A DNA stretch of 64,000 nt from Sphingobium sp. DEHP117 (GCF_030867385.1 NZ_JAPFBJ010000002.1:721001-785000), one strand, 5' to 3'. Numbered from the stretch's first letter, positions 1 to 9,557 are shown. A program made the numbers and translations. Notes: generated from the letters alone by a model not told the origin.

Positions 1-1667
1 ATCTGGAGCAGGGTAGACTTGCCCGAGCCGGAGCGGCCGATGAGCGCGATCTTCTCGCCCGGCTGGATGTCGAGCGAGACACCGCGCAGACTCTGCTCGG
101 CCGCACCCTCATAGGTATAGCTCACCTGGCGCAGGCGGATGTCTCCACCGATCTCGCTACGGCGGATCGAAGGGTCAGACACATCGCGCTCCGGCTCCAT
201 TGCCAGCAGGTCCGCCAGCCCGGCGAATTGCGAGAGGCTCTGATAGCCCTTTGAAATGATGGCGATCGCGCTGGAAACCGGCACCATCGCCCGTCCGGCC
301 AGCATCGTTGCTGCCACCAGCGCACCGGTCGTCATCACTCCGGCCTTGATCTGGAACACGCCGATGATGACCACCATCACGGTCACGAGCTGCACCAGGA
401 AGGTGGAAACCGCGCCGGGCAGGTCGTTCCACTTGCGCGCATTGCGCCCGGCCATGCCGATATGGTCGGAAACGATATCCCACTGTCGCAGGAAACGCCC
501 TTCGGCCTGATTGGCCTTGATCGTGGTCAGCCCCTCGGCGACATCGACGACCAGATTGTTGCGCGCCTGCATCAGCTTGGTCGCGCGCTTGGCCGACAGC
601 TTGCTGGCATAGGCCGCGACCGCGCCGACGAACAGCATCGCTGCCGCGCCGATGAGCGGGGCCGAGGCCGTCAGCCCGGCGATCATGCCGATCAGCACCA
701 CGAAGGCGAAGAAGAAGGGCACATCGACGAGGAACGTCACCAGCATCTGCGGCACCAGCATCGCCAGCCCCTCGACATCGCGCAGCGCGGTCATCAGGCT
801 GCCGACATTGTTGTCGCGCTTGCCCAGCCGCCCGTGCAAAAAGCTCGTCATCGCGCGATGCTGCACCGCCTGGCCCACGCGCACCGCGACCGAGTCGACG
901 AAGGCCGAGCGGGCATGACGAAACAGGAATTCGAACACCAGCACCATCGCTATGCCTGCGGAAAGCGCCCAGAGCGATTCGATGGCGAGGTTGGGCACCA
1001 CGCGGTCATAGATCGCACGCATATAGAGCGGGATTGCCAGCGCCGTGAGGTTCATGAAGGCGGCGGCGGCGAGCATCTGTACCAGTCGCTTGCGCTCGGA
1101 CAGGAAAACACCCAGCGCCCACAACCGAGGGTTGCGGCGCACGAAATCGCGTTCCTCGTCAAAGCCCAGTCCGTTTTCCGGGTCGACATGGCCGCACACG
1201 AGAATGTCGCCAAAGGCGAGGGCGCCCAATGCCGCGCGCGGCACCTGCTTTTCCCCTTCGGCATCGAGCACCAGCGCCGTCTTGCGATCGGGCAGCGCCA
1301 GCACGATCACCGCGCCGCCGTCGATCAGCGGCATCAGGCAGGGAAGGTCGGCGCCGGAGAGGCGGCCGAGCGGGACCCGTTCCCACCGCGCTTCCAGCCC
1401 GGCGCGGGCGAGCGCGATCTGCGCGAATCGGGGGTCCATGTCGCCATCGCCCGTCGGCAGGGCGGCGGTGAGCAGATCCTTGTCGGTCGGCTTGCCGCAC
1501 TGGCGACTGAGGACTTCGAGCGCGGCCACCGTCGACAACGGAGAGAGCAATCCTGCCCATTCCGAATGCTCGTCCTTCCCGTTTTTCAGGGCTTTGCGTG
1601 CCACCTTGCCGGCCAGCCGTTGCGTCAGGCTGGGCCGGTCGATGATGTATAACTGCTCGATGTCCAT
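1..1667 (-). CDS. Type I secretion system permease/ATPase, LapB/HlyB-like (partial, C-terminus outside window)
   Basis: Inner-membrane ABC exporter of a type I secretion system, which would power one-step export of an unfolded substrate. I translated it directly from the reverse strand; it is open from ATG at 1667 to the left edge (about 555 codons). Residues about 1-150 look like a peptidase-C39-like domain without the catalytic Cys (the Cys position reads SPLSTVAALEVL), as in LapB/HlyB exporters that do not cleave their cargo. Membrane segments follow at about 165-430. Walker A GRSGSGKST lies at the very edge, so the rest of the ATPase domain is missing only because the window ends. A GGGAG ribosome site precedes the ATG. 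It is divergent from the HlyD adaptor at 1762. No cargo gene is visible on this side. Confidence 0.88.
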   Translation of the reverse strand, partial: MDIEQLYIIDRPSLTQRLAGKVARKALKNGKDEHSEWAGLLSPLSTVAALEVLSRQCGKPTDKDLLTAALPTGDGDMDPRFAQIALARAGLEARWERVPLGRLSGADLPCLMPLIDGGAVIVLALPDRKTALVLDAEGEKQVPRAALGALAFGDILVCGHVDPENGLGFDEERDFVRRNPRLWALGVFLSERKRLVQMLAAAAFMNLTALAIPLYMRAIYDRVVPNLAIESLWALSAGIAMVLVFEFLFRHARSAFVDSVAVRVGQAVQHRAMTSFLHGRLGKRDNNVGSLMTALRDVEGLAMLVPQMLVTFLVDVPFFFAFVVLIGMIAGLTASAPLIGAAAMLFVGAVAAYASKLSAKRATKLMQARNNLVVDVAEGLTTIKANQAEGRFLRQWDIVSDHIGMAGRNARKWNDLPGAVSTFLVQLVTVMVVIIGVFQIKAGVMTTGALVAATMLAGRAMVPVSSAIAIISKGYQSLSQFAGLADLLAMEPERDVSDPSIRRSEIGGDIRLRQVSYTYEGAAEQSLRGVSLDIQPGEKIALIGRSGSGKSTLLQ

Positions 1668-1761
1668 GCGGACTCCCGTGGAATTTGGTAAACGGATTAA
1701 ACATTTTTAAGGATAATGATTGGTAAACGCGGATCAGATTTCTTTGAGGGACTGACCGGAC
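1668..1761. promoter_or_regulatory. Divergent promoter region between T1SS ABC exporter and HlyD adaptor
   Basis: The 94-bp gap between two divergently transcribed type I secretion genes must hold both promoters. It is visibly AT-richer than its flanks (around 1690-1725). I cannot assign -35/-10 boxes with confidence. This is inference from gene arrangement. Confidence 0.4.
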
Positions 1762-3168
1762 ATGCGCTTTGCCGCCATGAGAGACCGCCTGATTCGCGCA
1801 CTGGGGGGTGCCAGCCTGTTCGAGGGCGTATCAAGCCAGGAAATGGCCGCCGCTTTTGCCGGCAAGGTGAAGCTGGAAACCACCTCGATCGCGGGCATTA
1901 CCCCCTGGAGCGCACGCATGCGCACGGACGGGCAGGCCAGCATGCTCAAACTGTTCGGCGGCGTGCTGCTGCTGTTCCTCCTCTGGGCCAGCGTTTTCCA
2001 TGTCGACAAGGTGACGCGCGGCATGGGCCGGGTGCTGCCCTCGGTGCAGAATCAGGTGGTCCAGCATCTCGAAGGCGGCATCGTCTCGCGCCTGATGGTT
2101 CAGGAGGGCGAGCGCGTGCGCAAAGGGCAGGTGCTGATGCAGATCAGCAATCAGTTCACGTCCGCAGAGTTCGAGAATGCCCGTACCGATGTGGTGGCAA
2201 AACGCATCGCGCTCGCCCGCATGGACGCCGAAGTGGCGGGTGCGCGCAGTTTCGCCACACCGCCGGAGCTGGCGAAGATCGCGCCGGATATCGCGGCGTC
2301 GGAAGAGGCCTTGTTCTATTCGCGCATCGCCCAGCGTGGTCAGGAATCGGGCATCGTCAGCGAGCAGGCGAGCGCCAAGCGCGCAGAGCTGGTTTCGCTC
2401 AACGCCCGGCTCGGCAATTTGCGGGACGAGGAACGGCTGATGATGGTCCAGCTCGACAAGCTGGAGCGCGCCTATCAGGCAGAGGCGATTTCCGAGCGCG
2501 AGGTGCTGGACAAGCGCTCGTCGCTGCTCGCGCTGCGTACCCGCATCGCCGATGTGCAGAACCAGATCCCCGCAACCCGCGCGCAGCTGGCCGAAACAAA
2601 TGCCCGCCATGGCGAGCTGTGGACCAAGACCGTGCAGGACACCAAGGAGCGTGCGGCGCAGCTGCGCCTTGAACTCTCCAAGGCGGGCGAGGCGCTGGGC
2701 GCCTATCGAGACAAGGCCAGCCGCGAGGAAATTCGCGCGCCGATGGATGGCGTCGTCAACAAGCTCTATATCCAGACCGTCGGCGGCGTCATCAAGGGCG
2801 GTGATCCGCTGGTGGAGATCGTGCCCGTAGACAAGGTCGTGATGGTCGAGGCACGCGTTGCGCCCAAGGATCGCGGCAACATCTATCCCGGCCTGCCCGC
2901 ACGCATCAAGATCTCGGCCTATGACTCAGCCGTTTATGGCGGGCTGGACGGCACTGTCGTCGATGTGTCGCCGGACGTGATCCAGGATCAGAAGGGCGAG
3001 GTATATTACCGGGTGCGCCTGCGCGCGGATACGACCAACTTCGGCAAGGGCAAGCCGGTGATGCCGGGCATGACGGCCGAGGCCGACATCCGTTCGGGCA
3101 GCCAGACGATCCTCGACTATATCCTCGGCCCGTTCATCCGCATCCGCGACAGCGCGCTGCGCGAATAA
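1762..3168 (+). CDS. HlyD-family type I secretion periplasmic adaptor
   Basis: Membrane fusion protein that would link the divergent ABC exporter to an outer-membrane TolC-type channel. It has 468 residues. One membrane segment lies at about 61-81 (MLKLFGGVLLLFLLWASVFHV), followed by the lipoyl/barrel start (GGIVSRLMVQEGERVRKGQ), a long coiled-coil hairpin at about 120-310, the second lipoyl half (EEIRAPMDGVVNKL) and a beta-barrel/C-terminal domain (MPGMTAEADIRSG). The cytosolic N-terminus of about 60 residues is long for the family, and Met6 is an alternative start. A GAGGGA ribosome site sits about 10 nt upstream of the chosen ATG. No TolC-like gene is in the window. Confidence 0.88.
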   Translation: MRFAAMRDRLIRALGGASLFEGVSSQEMAAAFAGKVKLETTSIAGITPWSARMRTDGQASMLKLFGGVLLLFLLWASVFHVDKVTRGMGRVLPSVQNQVVQHLEGGIVSRLMVQEGERVRKGQVLMQISNQFTSAEFENARTDVVAKRIALARMDAEVAGARSFATPPELAKIAPDIAASEEALFYSRIAQRGQESGIVSEQASAKRAELVSLNARLGNLRDEERLMMVQLDKLERAYQAEAISEREVLDKRSSLLALRTRIADVQNQIPATRAQLAETNARHGELWTKTVQDTKERAAQLRLELSKAGEALGAYRDKASREEIRAPMDGVVNKLYIQTVGGVIKGGDPLVEIVPVDKVVMVEARVAPKDRGNIYPGLPARIKISAYDSAVYGGLDGTVVDVSPDVIQDQKGEVYYRVRLRADTTNFGKGKPVMPGMTAEADIRSGSQTILDYILGPFIRIRDSALRE

Positions 3169-3181
3169 TCGCGCTAAAAGC

Positions 3182-3976
3182 CTAGCCGCCCGAAAGCGCG
3201 GCGACCAGGGCCTTGACCTTCTTTTGCCGCCACTGCGGCGCCGGAGCGACAAGCCAATATCCGCGCTCGCTCTCCCGCGCTTCGCCGAACTGACGCACAG
3301 CGCCCGCCGCTATCGCCGGTTGCGCCAGCAGCATCGGCACGCAAGCGCGCCCCAGCCCGCTCGCCGCAGCTTCGATTGCGAGCCCGGCATCCGCCACCCG
3401 GATCACGGCGCCTTCATCCGGTCCACAGCCCTGCCAGTCAATGACCGCATCCGCGCCGCCCCCGTCCGCCGCCTCCACCGTCACGAAGCGTGCATCGTCC
3501 AGCGATATGCCCTCATGCTCGCCTGGCCCTTCCGCCAGCACCAGCGCGATATCGAGATTGGCTTCGGCGAAATCGGGCGGCGTATCGGCGGCGATCAGTG
3601 TGAAATGAATCTCCGGATTTTCCCGCCGATAGCGCGCGAGGCGCGGCAGCAGCCAGGCGGCGCTGATGTCGCGCGGGGCGGCAATGGCAAGCGCGCTGGA
3701 CGATTGCCCCGCCTGCATCGCGTGCACCGCCTCCTCGAACATCAGGAAGCCGCCGCGCAGCGCATCGAGCGCGCCTTCGGTCTCCGGCGTCAGCTCCAAG
3801 CCTTTGGGCGTGCGGCGAAACAGCACGACGCCCAGCATGTCCTCCAGCGCGCGGATCTGTTGCCCGACGGCGGCGGGCGTTACGGCCAGCTCGTCCGCCG
3901 CGCGGGTGAAGCTCAGGTGCCGCGCCGCTGCATCGAGCACGCGCAGGCCGTTGAGGGGGAGGTGCGTGCGCTTCAT
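3182..3976 (-). CDS. LysR-family transcriptional regulator, GcvA-like
   Basis: 264-residue regulator. The N-terminal winged helix-turn-helix is clear: LNGLRVLDAAARHLSFTRAA, then TPAAVGQQIRALE, the arrangement typical of GcvA/AmpR-type LysR proteins. The remainder matches a periplasmic-binding-like effector domain (about 90-260). The ATG at 3976 starts the standard MKRTHLPLNGLR; an upstream in-frame extension would overlap apaG and is unlikely. It starts 8 nt after the apaG stop, so it is probably co-transcribed with apaG. It converges on the HlyD gene. The regulated genes cannot be told from sequence. Confidence 0.85.
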   Translation of the reverse strand: MKRTHLPLNGLRVLDAAARHLSFTRAADELAVTPAAVGQQIRALEDMLGVVLFRRTPKGLELTPETEGALDALRGGFLMFEEAVHAMQAGQSSSALAIAAPRDISAAWLLPRLARYRRENPEIHFTLIAADTPPDFAEANLDIALVLAEGPGEHEGISLDDARFVTVEAADGGGADAVIDWQGCGPDEGAVIRVADAGLAIEAAASGLGRACVPMLLAQPAIAAGAVRQFGEARESERGYWLVAPAPQWRQKKVKALVAALSGG

Positions 3977-3983
3977 GCGCCGC

Positions 3984-4382
3984 TCACTCTGCTTCGGCCG
4001 GGGCGACCAGCGCGAACCGCGGGATCGCCACGCGCAGCATCCGCCCGTCTGCCGCAACCATCGTGTAATGCCCCTCCATCACGCCCGTGGAGGTGTTGAG
4101 CGGGCAGCCCGACACATAATCATACGACCCGTCCGGGTGGATCACCGGCTGTTCGCCGACCACGCCCTCGCCCTCGACATGATGGATTGCCCCTCGCCCA
4201 TCGGTGATCGACCAGCGGCGGGTGAGGAGCTGCACCGGCGCATCGCCCTCGTTCTCGATGCGCACATGATAGGCCCAGAACCAGCGTCCACGCCCCGGTT
4301 CGGACTGCTCCGGCAGGAAGCTGACGGATACGCGCACGATGATGTCGTCCGTTGCGGCATAATAAGGGAAAAAGGCCTTCAT
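3984..4382 (-). CDS. apaG: ApaG domain protein
   Basis: 132-residue single-domain beta-sandwich protein of the ApaG family (linked in enterobacteria to cobalt/magnesium tolerance; exact function unsettled). The family core is evident: FWAYHVRIENEGDAPVQLL, then RWSITDGRG, GEGVVGEQPVIHPDGSY, and GVMEGHYTMVAADG. Full family length. It lies between metZ and the LysR gene on the same strand, with a 16-nt gap to metZ, so metZ-apaG-lysR may be one transcript. Confidence 0.93.
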   Translation of the reverse strand: MKAFFPYYAATDDIIVRVSVSFLPEQSEPGRGRWFWAYHVRIENEGDAPVQLLTRRWSITDGRGAIHHVEGEGVVGEQPVIHPDGSYDYVSGCPLNTSTGVMEGHYTMVAADGRMLRVAIPRFALVAPAEAE

Positions 4383-4398
4383 GCCGCGGGAGACTCCC

Positions 4399-5607
4399 CT
4401 AAAGCCCCGCCTTCGTCAATGCCTGATCCAGGTCTTCGATCAAATCCTGCGGGTCTTCCAGGCCGACATTGATGCGCACCATGCCCTCGGTCACGCCCAT
4501 GTCCGCGCGCACCTCGGGCGTCAGGCTGCTGTGCGTGGTGCTGGCCGGGTGGGTCATCAGTGATTTCGCATCGCCAATGTTGTTCGAGATGTCGATCAGC
4601 TCCAGCGCATTGAGGACAGCCATGGCCTTCTCGCGCCCGCCCTCGACCTCGAACGAAAAGATCGGCCCGGCATAGCGCATCTGGCTCATCGTCAGATCAT
4701 GCTGCGGGTGGCTGGGCAGGCCGGGGAACAGCACATGCGGCACGCGCTGTTCCAGAAACCGCCCGACCTCAAGCGCGTTTTCGGACTGCTTCACGGCGCG
4801 CAGCTCCAGCGTCTCCAGACCTTTCAGCACCACCCAGGCGCTGAACGGAGAGAGGGTCGGCCCGGTGTTGCGCTGATAGGGCAGCAGCTTGTTGTTGATG
4901 AAATCGGCCGAGCCGCAAACCGCGCCGGCGAGCACGCGGCCTTGCCCGTCCATCAGCTTGGTGGCGGCATAGGCGACGACATCCGCCCCCAGCTCCAGCG
5001 GGCGTTGCAGCGCGCTCGATGCAAAGGCGTTGTCCACCACGCTCAATATGCCGTGCGCCTTGGCCAGCGCACACACGGCGCGAATGTCCACGATGTCCAT
5101 CGTCGGGTTGGCGGGCGTTTCAAAGAAGAACATCTTGGTGTTGGGCTTGATCGCCCGCTCCCAGGCATCATTGTCCCGCCCGTCTATCGTCGTCACCTCG
5201 ATGCCGAAGCGCGGCAGCAGATTGTCCGTCACCCAGCGTGTCGGCCCGAAGGCGGCGCGCGCGATGACCATATGATCGCCCGCCGACAGGTAACAGAGCA
5301 TCGCGGCGGACATGGCGGCCATGCCGCTCGCCTGCACGCGGCAGGCCTCGGCGCCCTCCATCAGGGCAATCCGCTCCTCCAGCATCTGCACCGTCGGGTT
5401 CTGGGTGCGGGAATAGGTCATCCCCGGTTCCTCGCCCGCAAAGCGCGCGGCGACACTCTGTGCGTCGTCATAGCTATAGCCGGAGGTGACGAAGATCGCC
5501 TCTGACGTCTCGCCCTGCGCGCTGCGCCATGTGCCGCCGCGCACCGCCTGGGTGGCGGGCCGCCATTTGGAGGTGATCGCCCGATTCTGCCCTGTGTCTC
5601 GTTTCAT
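4399..5607 (-). CDS. metZ: O-succinylhomoserine sulfhydrylase
   Basis: PLP-dependent Cys/Met-metabolism enzyme of 402 residues that makes homocysteine directly from O-succinylhomoserine and sulfide (methionine biosynthesis, cytosol). The PLP lysine is Lys217 in AYAATKLMDGQGRVLAG; SRTQNPTVQMLEERIALMEG and the ASGMAAMSA loop are standard for the family. MetZ, rather than MetB/MetC, is supported by the GETSEAIFVTSGYSYDDA N-terminal stretch and the alphaproteobacterial context. A palindrome (5644-5707) lies between its start and leuB. No SAM riboswitch was recognised in the short upstream region. Confidence 0.93.
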   Translation of the reverse strand: MKRDTGQNRAITSKWRPATQAVRGGTWRSAQGETSEAIFVTSGYSYDDAQSVAARFAGEEPGMTYSRTQNPTVQMLEERIALMEGAEACRVQASGMAAMSAAMLCYLSAGDHMVIARAAFGPTRWVTDNLLPRFGIEVTTIDGRDNDAWERAIKPNTKMFFFETPANPTMDIVDIRAVCALAKAHGILSVVDNAFASSALQRPLELGADVVAYAATKLMDGQGRVLAGAVCGSADFINNKLLPYQRNTGPTLSPFSAWVVLKGLETLELRAVKQSENALEVGRFLEQRVPHVLFPGLPSHPQHDLTMSQMRYAGPIFSFEVEGGREKAMAVLNALELIDISNNIGDAKSLMTHPASTTHSSLTPEVRADMGVTEGMVRINVGLEDPQDLIEDLDQALTKAGL

Positions 5608-5643
5608 TTTTGCCTCTTTGTTCCTCAGAGGATTGCGGCTCCG

Positions 5644-5707
5644 GCCCGCTCCCCCACCCGACCTCCCATAAGATACCCTGTTTGGGAGGTCGGGTGGGGG
5701 AGCGGGC
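5644..5707. repeat. 25-bp perfect inverted repeat (REP-like palindrome) between leuB and metZ
   Basis: Arms 5644-5668 and 5683-5707 are perfectly complementary over 25 bp around a 14-nt loop. The arms are C-rich on one side and G-rich on the other. It begins 12 nt after the leuB stop codon. There is no T-run on either side, so it is not a standard intrinsic terminator. It may act as an mRNA 3'-end stabiliser or be a dispersed palindromic element; only this copy is in the window. Confidence 0.85.
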
Positions 5708-5719
5708 TGGTGCGGTAAA

Positions 5720-6760
5720 CTATAGCACAGCCAGCACGGCGTCTCCCATTTGCTGCGTCGTCATCGTGCCACCAAGATCGGCGCTGCGCGCGCCGCCTTC
5801 AAGTGCCTTGGCCACAGCCGCCTCGATCCGGTCGGCCGCTTGCGGAATGCCCAGCGAATAGCGCAGCATCATCGCGGCGGAGAGGATGGTCGCGAGCGGG
5901 TTGGCCAGCGCCTTGCCGGCAATATCGGGCGCGGAGCCGTGGATCGGCTCATACAGCCCCTTGCCGTTCGCATCCAAAGACGCTGATGCCAGCATGCCGA
6001 TCGAGCCGACGCACATGCTCGCCTGATCGGAAAGGATGTCGCCAAACAGGTTGCCGGTGACGATCACGTCGAACTGGCCCGGATTGCGTACCAGCTGCAT
6101 CGCGGCATTGTCGACATACATGTGGCTGAGCTGCACATCGGGATAGTCTGCGGAAACCTCGATCACCACGTCGCGCCAGAGCTGGCTGGTCTCCAGCACA
6201 TTGGCCTTGTCGACCGAGCAGAGCTTGCCGCGCCGCACCTGCGCCGCCTTGAACGCGCTGTGGGCGATGCGCCGCACCTCGGCCTCGTTGTACGACATCA
6301 CGTCATAGCCCTCGCGCAGGCCTTCTGCCGTCTTGCGCATGCCCTTTTCGCCGAAATAGACGTCGCCGTTAAGCTCGCGCACGATCAGCAGGTCGATCGC
6401 CGAAGCGACCTCTTCCTTGAGCGCCGACGCGCCGGCAAGCTGGGGAAAGACCTTGGCCGGGCGCAGGTTGGAGAACAGCGTCAGTTCCTTGCGCAGGCCG
6501 AGAATCGCCTGCTCGGGGCGCAGGTGCCTTTCCAGATTGTCGCAGTCGAAATCCCCCACCGCGCCGAAAAGGATAGCGTCGGCACGACGGGCGACATCGA
6601 GCGTCTCGGGCGGCAGCGGATGGCCCACCGCCTTGTAGGCCGCGCCGCCCACCAGCCCTTCCTCAAACCGCAGGCCCAGGTCGAGCGCGTCCAGCACCCG
6701 GCGCGCCTGCGCCATGATCTCCGGCCCGATGCCATCGCCCGCAAAAACCGCTACCAGCAT
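5720..6760 (-). CDS. leuB: 3-isopropylmalate dehydrogenase
   Basis: 346-residue NAD-dependent beta-decarboxylating dehydrogenase of leucine biosynthesis (3-isopropylmalate to 2-oxoisocaproate). Seen: [15 protein letters not shown] at the N-terminus, the Arg-rich substrate loop ([18 protein letters not shown]), [13 protein letters not shown], and the metal/NAD signature [20 protein letters not shown], then [13 protein letters not shown]. The ATG at 6760 is chosen because AAGGGAGA lies just upstream and the family N-terminus begins there; an in-frame extension to 6814 is spurious. It is on the same strand as recO, 46 nt upstream. Confidence 0.95.
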   Translation of the reverse strand: MLVAVFAGDGIGPEIMAQARRVLDALDLGLRFEEGLVGGAAYKAVGHPLPPETLDVARRADAILFGAVGDFDCDNLERHLRPEQAILGLRKELTLFSNLRPAKVFPQLAGASALKEEVASAIDLLIVRELNGDVYFGEKGMRKTAEGLREGYDVMSYNEAEVRRIAHSAFKAAQVRRGKLCSVDKANVLETSQLWRDVVIEVSADYPDVQLSHMYVDNAAMQLVRNPGQFDVIVTGNLFGDILSDQASMCVGSIGMLASASLDANGKGLYEPIHGSAPDIAGKALANPLATILSAAMMLRYSLGIPQAADRIEAAVAKALEGGARSADLGGTMTTQQMGDAVLAVL

Positions 6761-6806
6761 GTGTGAATCTCCCTTGTCGCGCGCACGCATATGGGCGCGG
6801 GGGCTA

Positions 6807-7547
6807 TCACGCAACCGCTCTTTTGAGCCGGTCCACCAGCCGGTCCCGCCCGCTCAACACATCCGCGCGCCGCTCTGTCAGCACGGATTGTTCGAGGAAG
6901 TGGCGGGTAAGGGCAAGGCCGGAGAATATTGCGGCCCAATCCGCTTCTCCGCCGCCATCGCGGAGAAAGGCGGGGAGGGGGAGCAGCTTGGCCTCATAGC
7001 TCTGGCCGCCTTCGGCCGATACGCCCGCGCCGGTGCGGGGCGAGACATAGCGCAGGCTCTCCGGCCCAGCCCCGGTCGCCACGCAGCCGGAGAGGTCCAG
7101 CCCGAAGCCGAGGTGGGCGAGCAGCAGCAGCTCATAACGCACCAGCGCCACCGCCCATCCGCGCGCGGCAGGCGCCGCCTCGATCGCGTCCAGCACCGCG
7201 CCCAGCGCGTCATAGAGCGCGGGATAGCCGCTCTCCTCGGGCAGCGTCACGGCGGTGAGCGCACACACCCACTCTATCGCTGCGGCGGGCAGCGGCTCGG
7301 CCAATATCGGCGCGAGGCTGTGGGAAAGTTCGACCATCAGCGACGCGAGCTGCTCTGCCGTGCGTACACGAAATTCCGCCTGCACCCTGTTCCCGGGTAT
7401 CAGCACCGGCCGCATCGCGCGGGATCGGCCACCCCGCACATATCCCGCCATCAGGCCGTTGCCCGGCGTCAGCGCGCGGACCACCGCCCCATGTTCGCCA
7501 TGCGCCCGCACGGCACAGATTATGGCAGGCGTGGTCAGTTGCGCCAC
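6807..7547 (-). CDS. recO: DNA repair/recombination mediator RecO
   Basis: 246-residue RecO. With RecF and RecR it loads RecA on SSB-coated DNA. The N-terminal OB-fold region is recognisable ([39 protein letters not shown]), as is the helical C-terminal part ([21 protein letters not shown]). The family zinc-binding Cys cluster is reduced to one visible Cys. It starts 3 nt from the uvrC stop on the same strand, so uvrC-recO form a likely DNA-repair transcription unit. Confidence 0.9.
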   Translation of the reverse strand: MAQLTTPAIICAVRAHGEHGAVVRALTPGNGLMAGYVRGGRSRAMRPVLIPGNRVQAEFRVRTAEQLASLMVELSHSLAPILAEPLPAAAIEWVCALTAVTLPEESGYPALYDALGAVLDAIEAAPAARGWAVALVRYELLLLAHLGFGLDLSGCVATGAGPESLRYVSPRTGAGVSAEGGQSYEAKLLPLPAFLRDGGGEADWAAIFSGLALTRHFLEQSVLTERRADVLSGRDRLVDRLKRAVA

Positions 7548-7550
7548 GCC

Positions 7551-9485
7551 TCAACCGTCTCCGTGGAAATAATCATAGACCGTGCGCGCCACCTTGTCGG
7601 ATACGCCCGGCGCGCGCTGCAGATCTTCGAGGCGCGCATCCTTCACCGCGCGTGCCGTGCCGAAATGCATCAGCAGCGCCTTCTTGCGCGCGGGGCCGAT
7701 GCCCGGCACTTCATCGAGAGAGGACGTGGTGATCGCCTTGCTGCGCTTGCCGCGGTGCGCGCCGATGACGAAGCGGTGCGCCTCGTCGCGCAGGCGCTGG
7801 ATGTAGAACAGCAGCGGGTCGTTGACCGGCAGGCTGATCTCGCGCCCGTCCGGCAGGTGGAATATCTCGCGCCCGTCGCGCCCATGGAACGGCCCCTTGG
7901 AGACGCCGACGAGCGGTACGTCCTCCACGCCGGCCTCTTCCAGCATCGCGCGCGCTGCGGAGAGCTGCCCCTTGCCGCCGTCGATCAGTACGAGGTCGGG
8001 CCACTCGCCCTCTTCGCGGTCGGGGTCTTCCGCCTGCGCGCGGGCAAAGCGCCGGGCGAACACCTCGCGCATCATGCCAAAGTCGTCGCCCGGCCGGGTC
8101 TCGGGGTTCTTGATGTTGAACTTGCGGTACTGGTTCTTGCGGAACCCCTCCGGCCCCGCCACCACCATCGCGCCGAGCGCATGGCTGCCCTGGATATGGC
8201 TGTTGTCATATATCTCGATGCGCTGCGGCGGTTCGGGCAGGCCAAACAATTCCGCCAGATCGCGCAGCAGCTTGCTCTGGCTGGCGCTTTCCGCCTGCCG
8301 CCGCTGCAGCGCTTCGGCGGCGTTGCGGCGCGCCTGCTCGATCAGCTTGGCTTTGGGGCCACGCTGCGGCGTGTCGATCCGCACCTTGCGCCCGGCCCTG
8401 ACGCACAGCGCTTCGGCGATCAACTCCGCCTCCTCAAGCTGTCGATCCAGCAACAGCACCGGCGGGGGCGGGGCATCCTCGTAAAACTGGGCGAGGAAGC
8501 TCGTCATCACCTCGCCCTCGTCCACATCCGCCGTATGGATGGGGAAGAGCGAATGGCTGCCGCAATTCTGCCCGCCACGAATGAAAAAGGCCTGGATGCA
8601 CATTGCGCCGCCCTGCGCCGCGAGCGCGAATACGTCCGCATCCTCCAGTCCCTCGCCGTTGATCGCCTGCGCGGTCTGAACGAAGGTCAGCGCCTTCAGC
8701 CGATCGCGCAGCACTGCGGCCAGCTCATAGTCCATCGCCTCGGCCGCCTGCTGCATCGCGCCCGCGAGCTTGGCCTGCACGCCGCTCGCCCTGCCAGAGA
8801 GGAACGCCTCGGCATCCGCTACCAGCTCGGCATAGCCTGCTTGCGTAATCCGCTGCACACACGGCGCGGAACAGCGGCGGATCTGGTAAAGCAGGCAGGG
8901 GCGGGATCGGTTGGCAAAGAAACTGTCGGTGCAGCTGCGCAGCAGGAACAGCTTCTGCATCGCGTTCAGCGTGCGGTTGACGGCGCCTCCGCTGGCATAA
9001 GGGCCGAAGTAACGCCCTGCCGCCTTGCGCGCGCCGCGATGTTTCTGGATACGCGGGAACGCATGATCCTGGCGCAGCAGGATGTAGGGAAAGCTCTTGT
9101 CATCCCTCAACAGCACATTGTACGGTGGCCGATACCGCTTGATCAGCTGCGCCTCCAGCAGCAGGGCCTCTGCCTCGGTGCTGGTGGTGACGATGGTCAT
9201 GGAGCGGGTCTGCGCCACCATGCGTTGCAGGCGCTTCGGCAGCCGGCCGATCTGGGTATAGTTGGTGACGCGGTTCTTGAGGGCCTTTGCCTTGCCGACA
9301 TAAAGCACGTCGCCGCGCGCGTCGCACATTCGGTACACGCCCGGCTGGAGGGTCAGTGTCCTCACCGTGTCGCGGATCGCGGCGACACCCACCTCGATAT
9401 CCGGCTGTCCTAAGCCGCGCAGCGCAAACGCGGCCTTTTCCTCGCTGAAACGATCAGGGATTATGGGTGGCGGAGACGAAGGCAT
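7551..9485 (-). CDS. uvrC: Excinuclease ABC subunit C
   Basis: 644-residue dual-incision endonuclease of nucleotide excision repair. Domain order seen: GIY-YIG nuclease at about 48-125 (PGVYRMCDARGDVLYVGKAK), Cys-rich segment (CLLYQIRRCSAPC), UVR motif at about 235-270, UvrC RNase-H-like nuclease (RIEIYDNSHIQGSHALGAMV and DLVLIDGGKGQL), and C-terminal helix-hairpin-helix pair (LDEVPGIGPARKKALLMHFG). The N-terminal 30 residues before the GIY-YIG domain are a sphingomonad-style extension. Full length, no disruption. Confidence 0.96.
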   Translation of the reverse strand: MPSSPPPIIPDRFSEEKAAFALRGLGQPDIEVGVAAIRDTVRTLTLQPGVYRMCDARGDVLYVGKAKALKNRVTNYTQIGRLPKRLQRMVAQTRSMTIVTTSTEAEALLLEAQLIKRYRPPYNVLLRDDKSFPYILLRQDHAFPRIQKHRGARKAAGRYFGPYASGGAVNRTLNAMQKLFLLRSCTDSFFANRSRPCLLYQIRRCSAPCVQRITQAGYAELVADAEAFLSGRASGVQAKLAGAMQQAAEAMDYELAAVLRDRLKALTFVQTAQAINGEGLEDADVFALAAQGGAMCIQAFFIRGGQNCGSHSLFPIHTADVDEGEVMTSFLAQFYEDAPPPPVLLLDRQLEEAELIAEALCVRAGRKVRIDTPQRGPKAKLIEQARRNAAEALQRRQAESASQSKLLRDLAELFGLPEPPQRIEIYDNSHIQGSHALGAMVVAGPEGFRKNQYRKFNIKNPETRPGDDFGMMREVFARRFARAQAEDPDREEGEWPDLVLIDGGKGQLSAARAMLEEAGVEDVPLVGVSKGPFHGRDGREIFHLPDGREISLPVNDPLLFYIQRLRDEAHRFVIGAHRGKRSKAITTSSLDEVPGIGPARKKALLMHFGTARAVKDARLEDLQRAPGVSDKVARTVYDYFHGDG

Positions 9486-9557
9486 GGCCGATATGTAGGA
9501 GTGCCGTCTCCGTTTGCCCAGCCTGATCCGACAGTGGGAGAGGTGATCCCTTCGATA

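Noticed and set aside
462-1652. A 396-codon open frame on the plus strand at the left end.
   Set aside because: Antisense to the type I secretion ABC exporter, which reads cleanly on the minus strand with domain motifs and a ribosome site.
6714-9413. An 899-codon open frame on the plus strand.
   Set aside because: It lies antisense to uvrC, recO and part of leuB, all of which have strong family motifs; its translation is low-complexity (His/Arg/Gln-rich), as expected of a GC-bias shadow.
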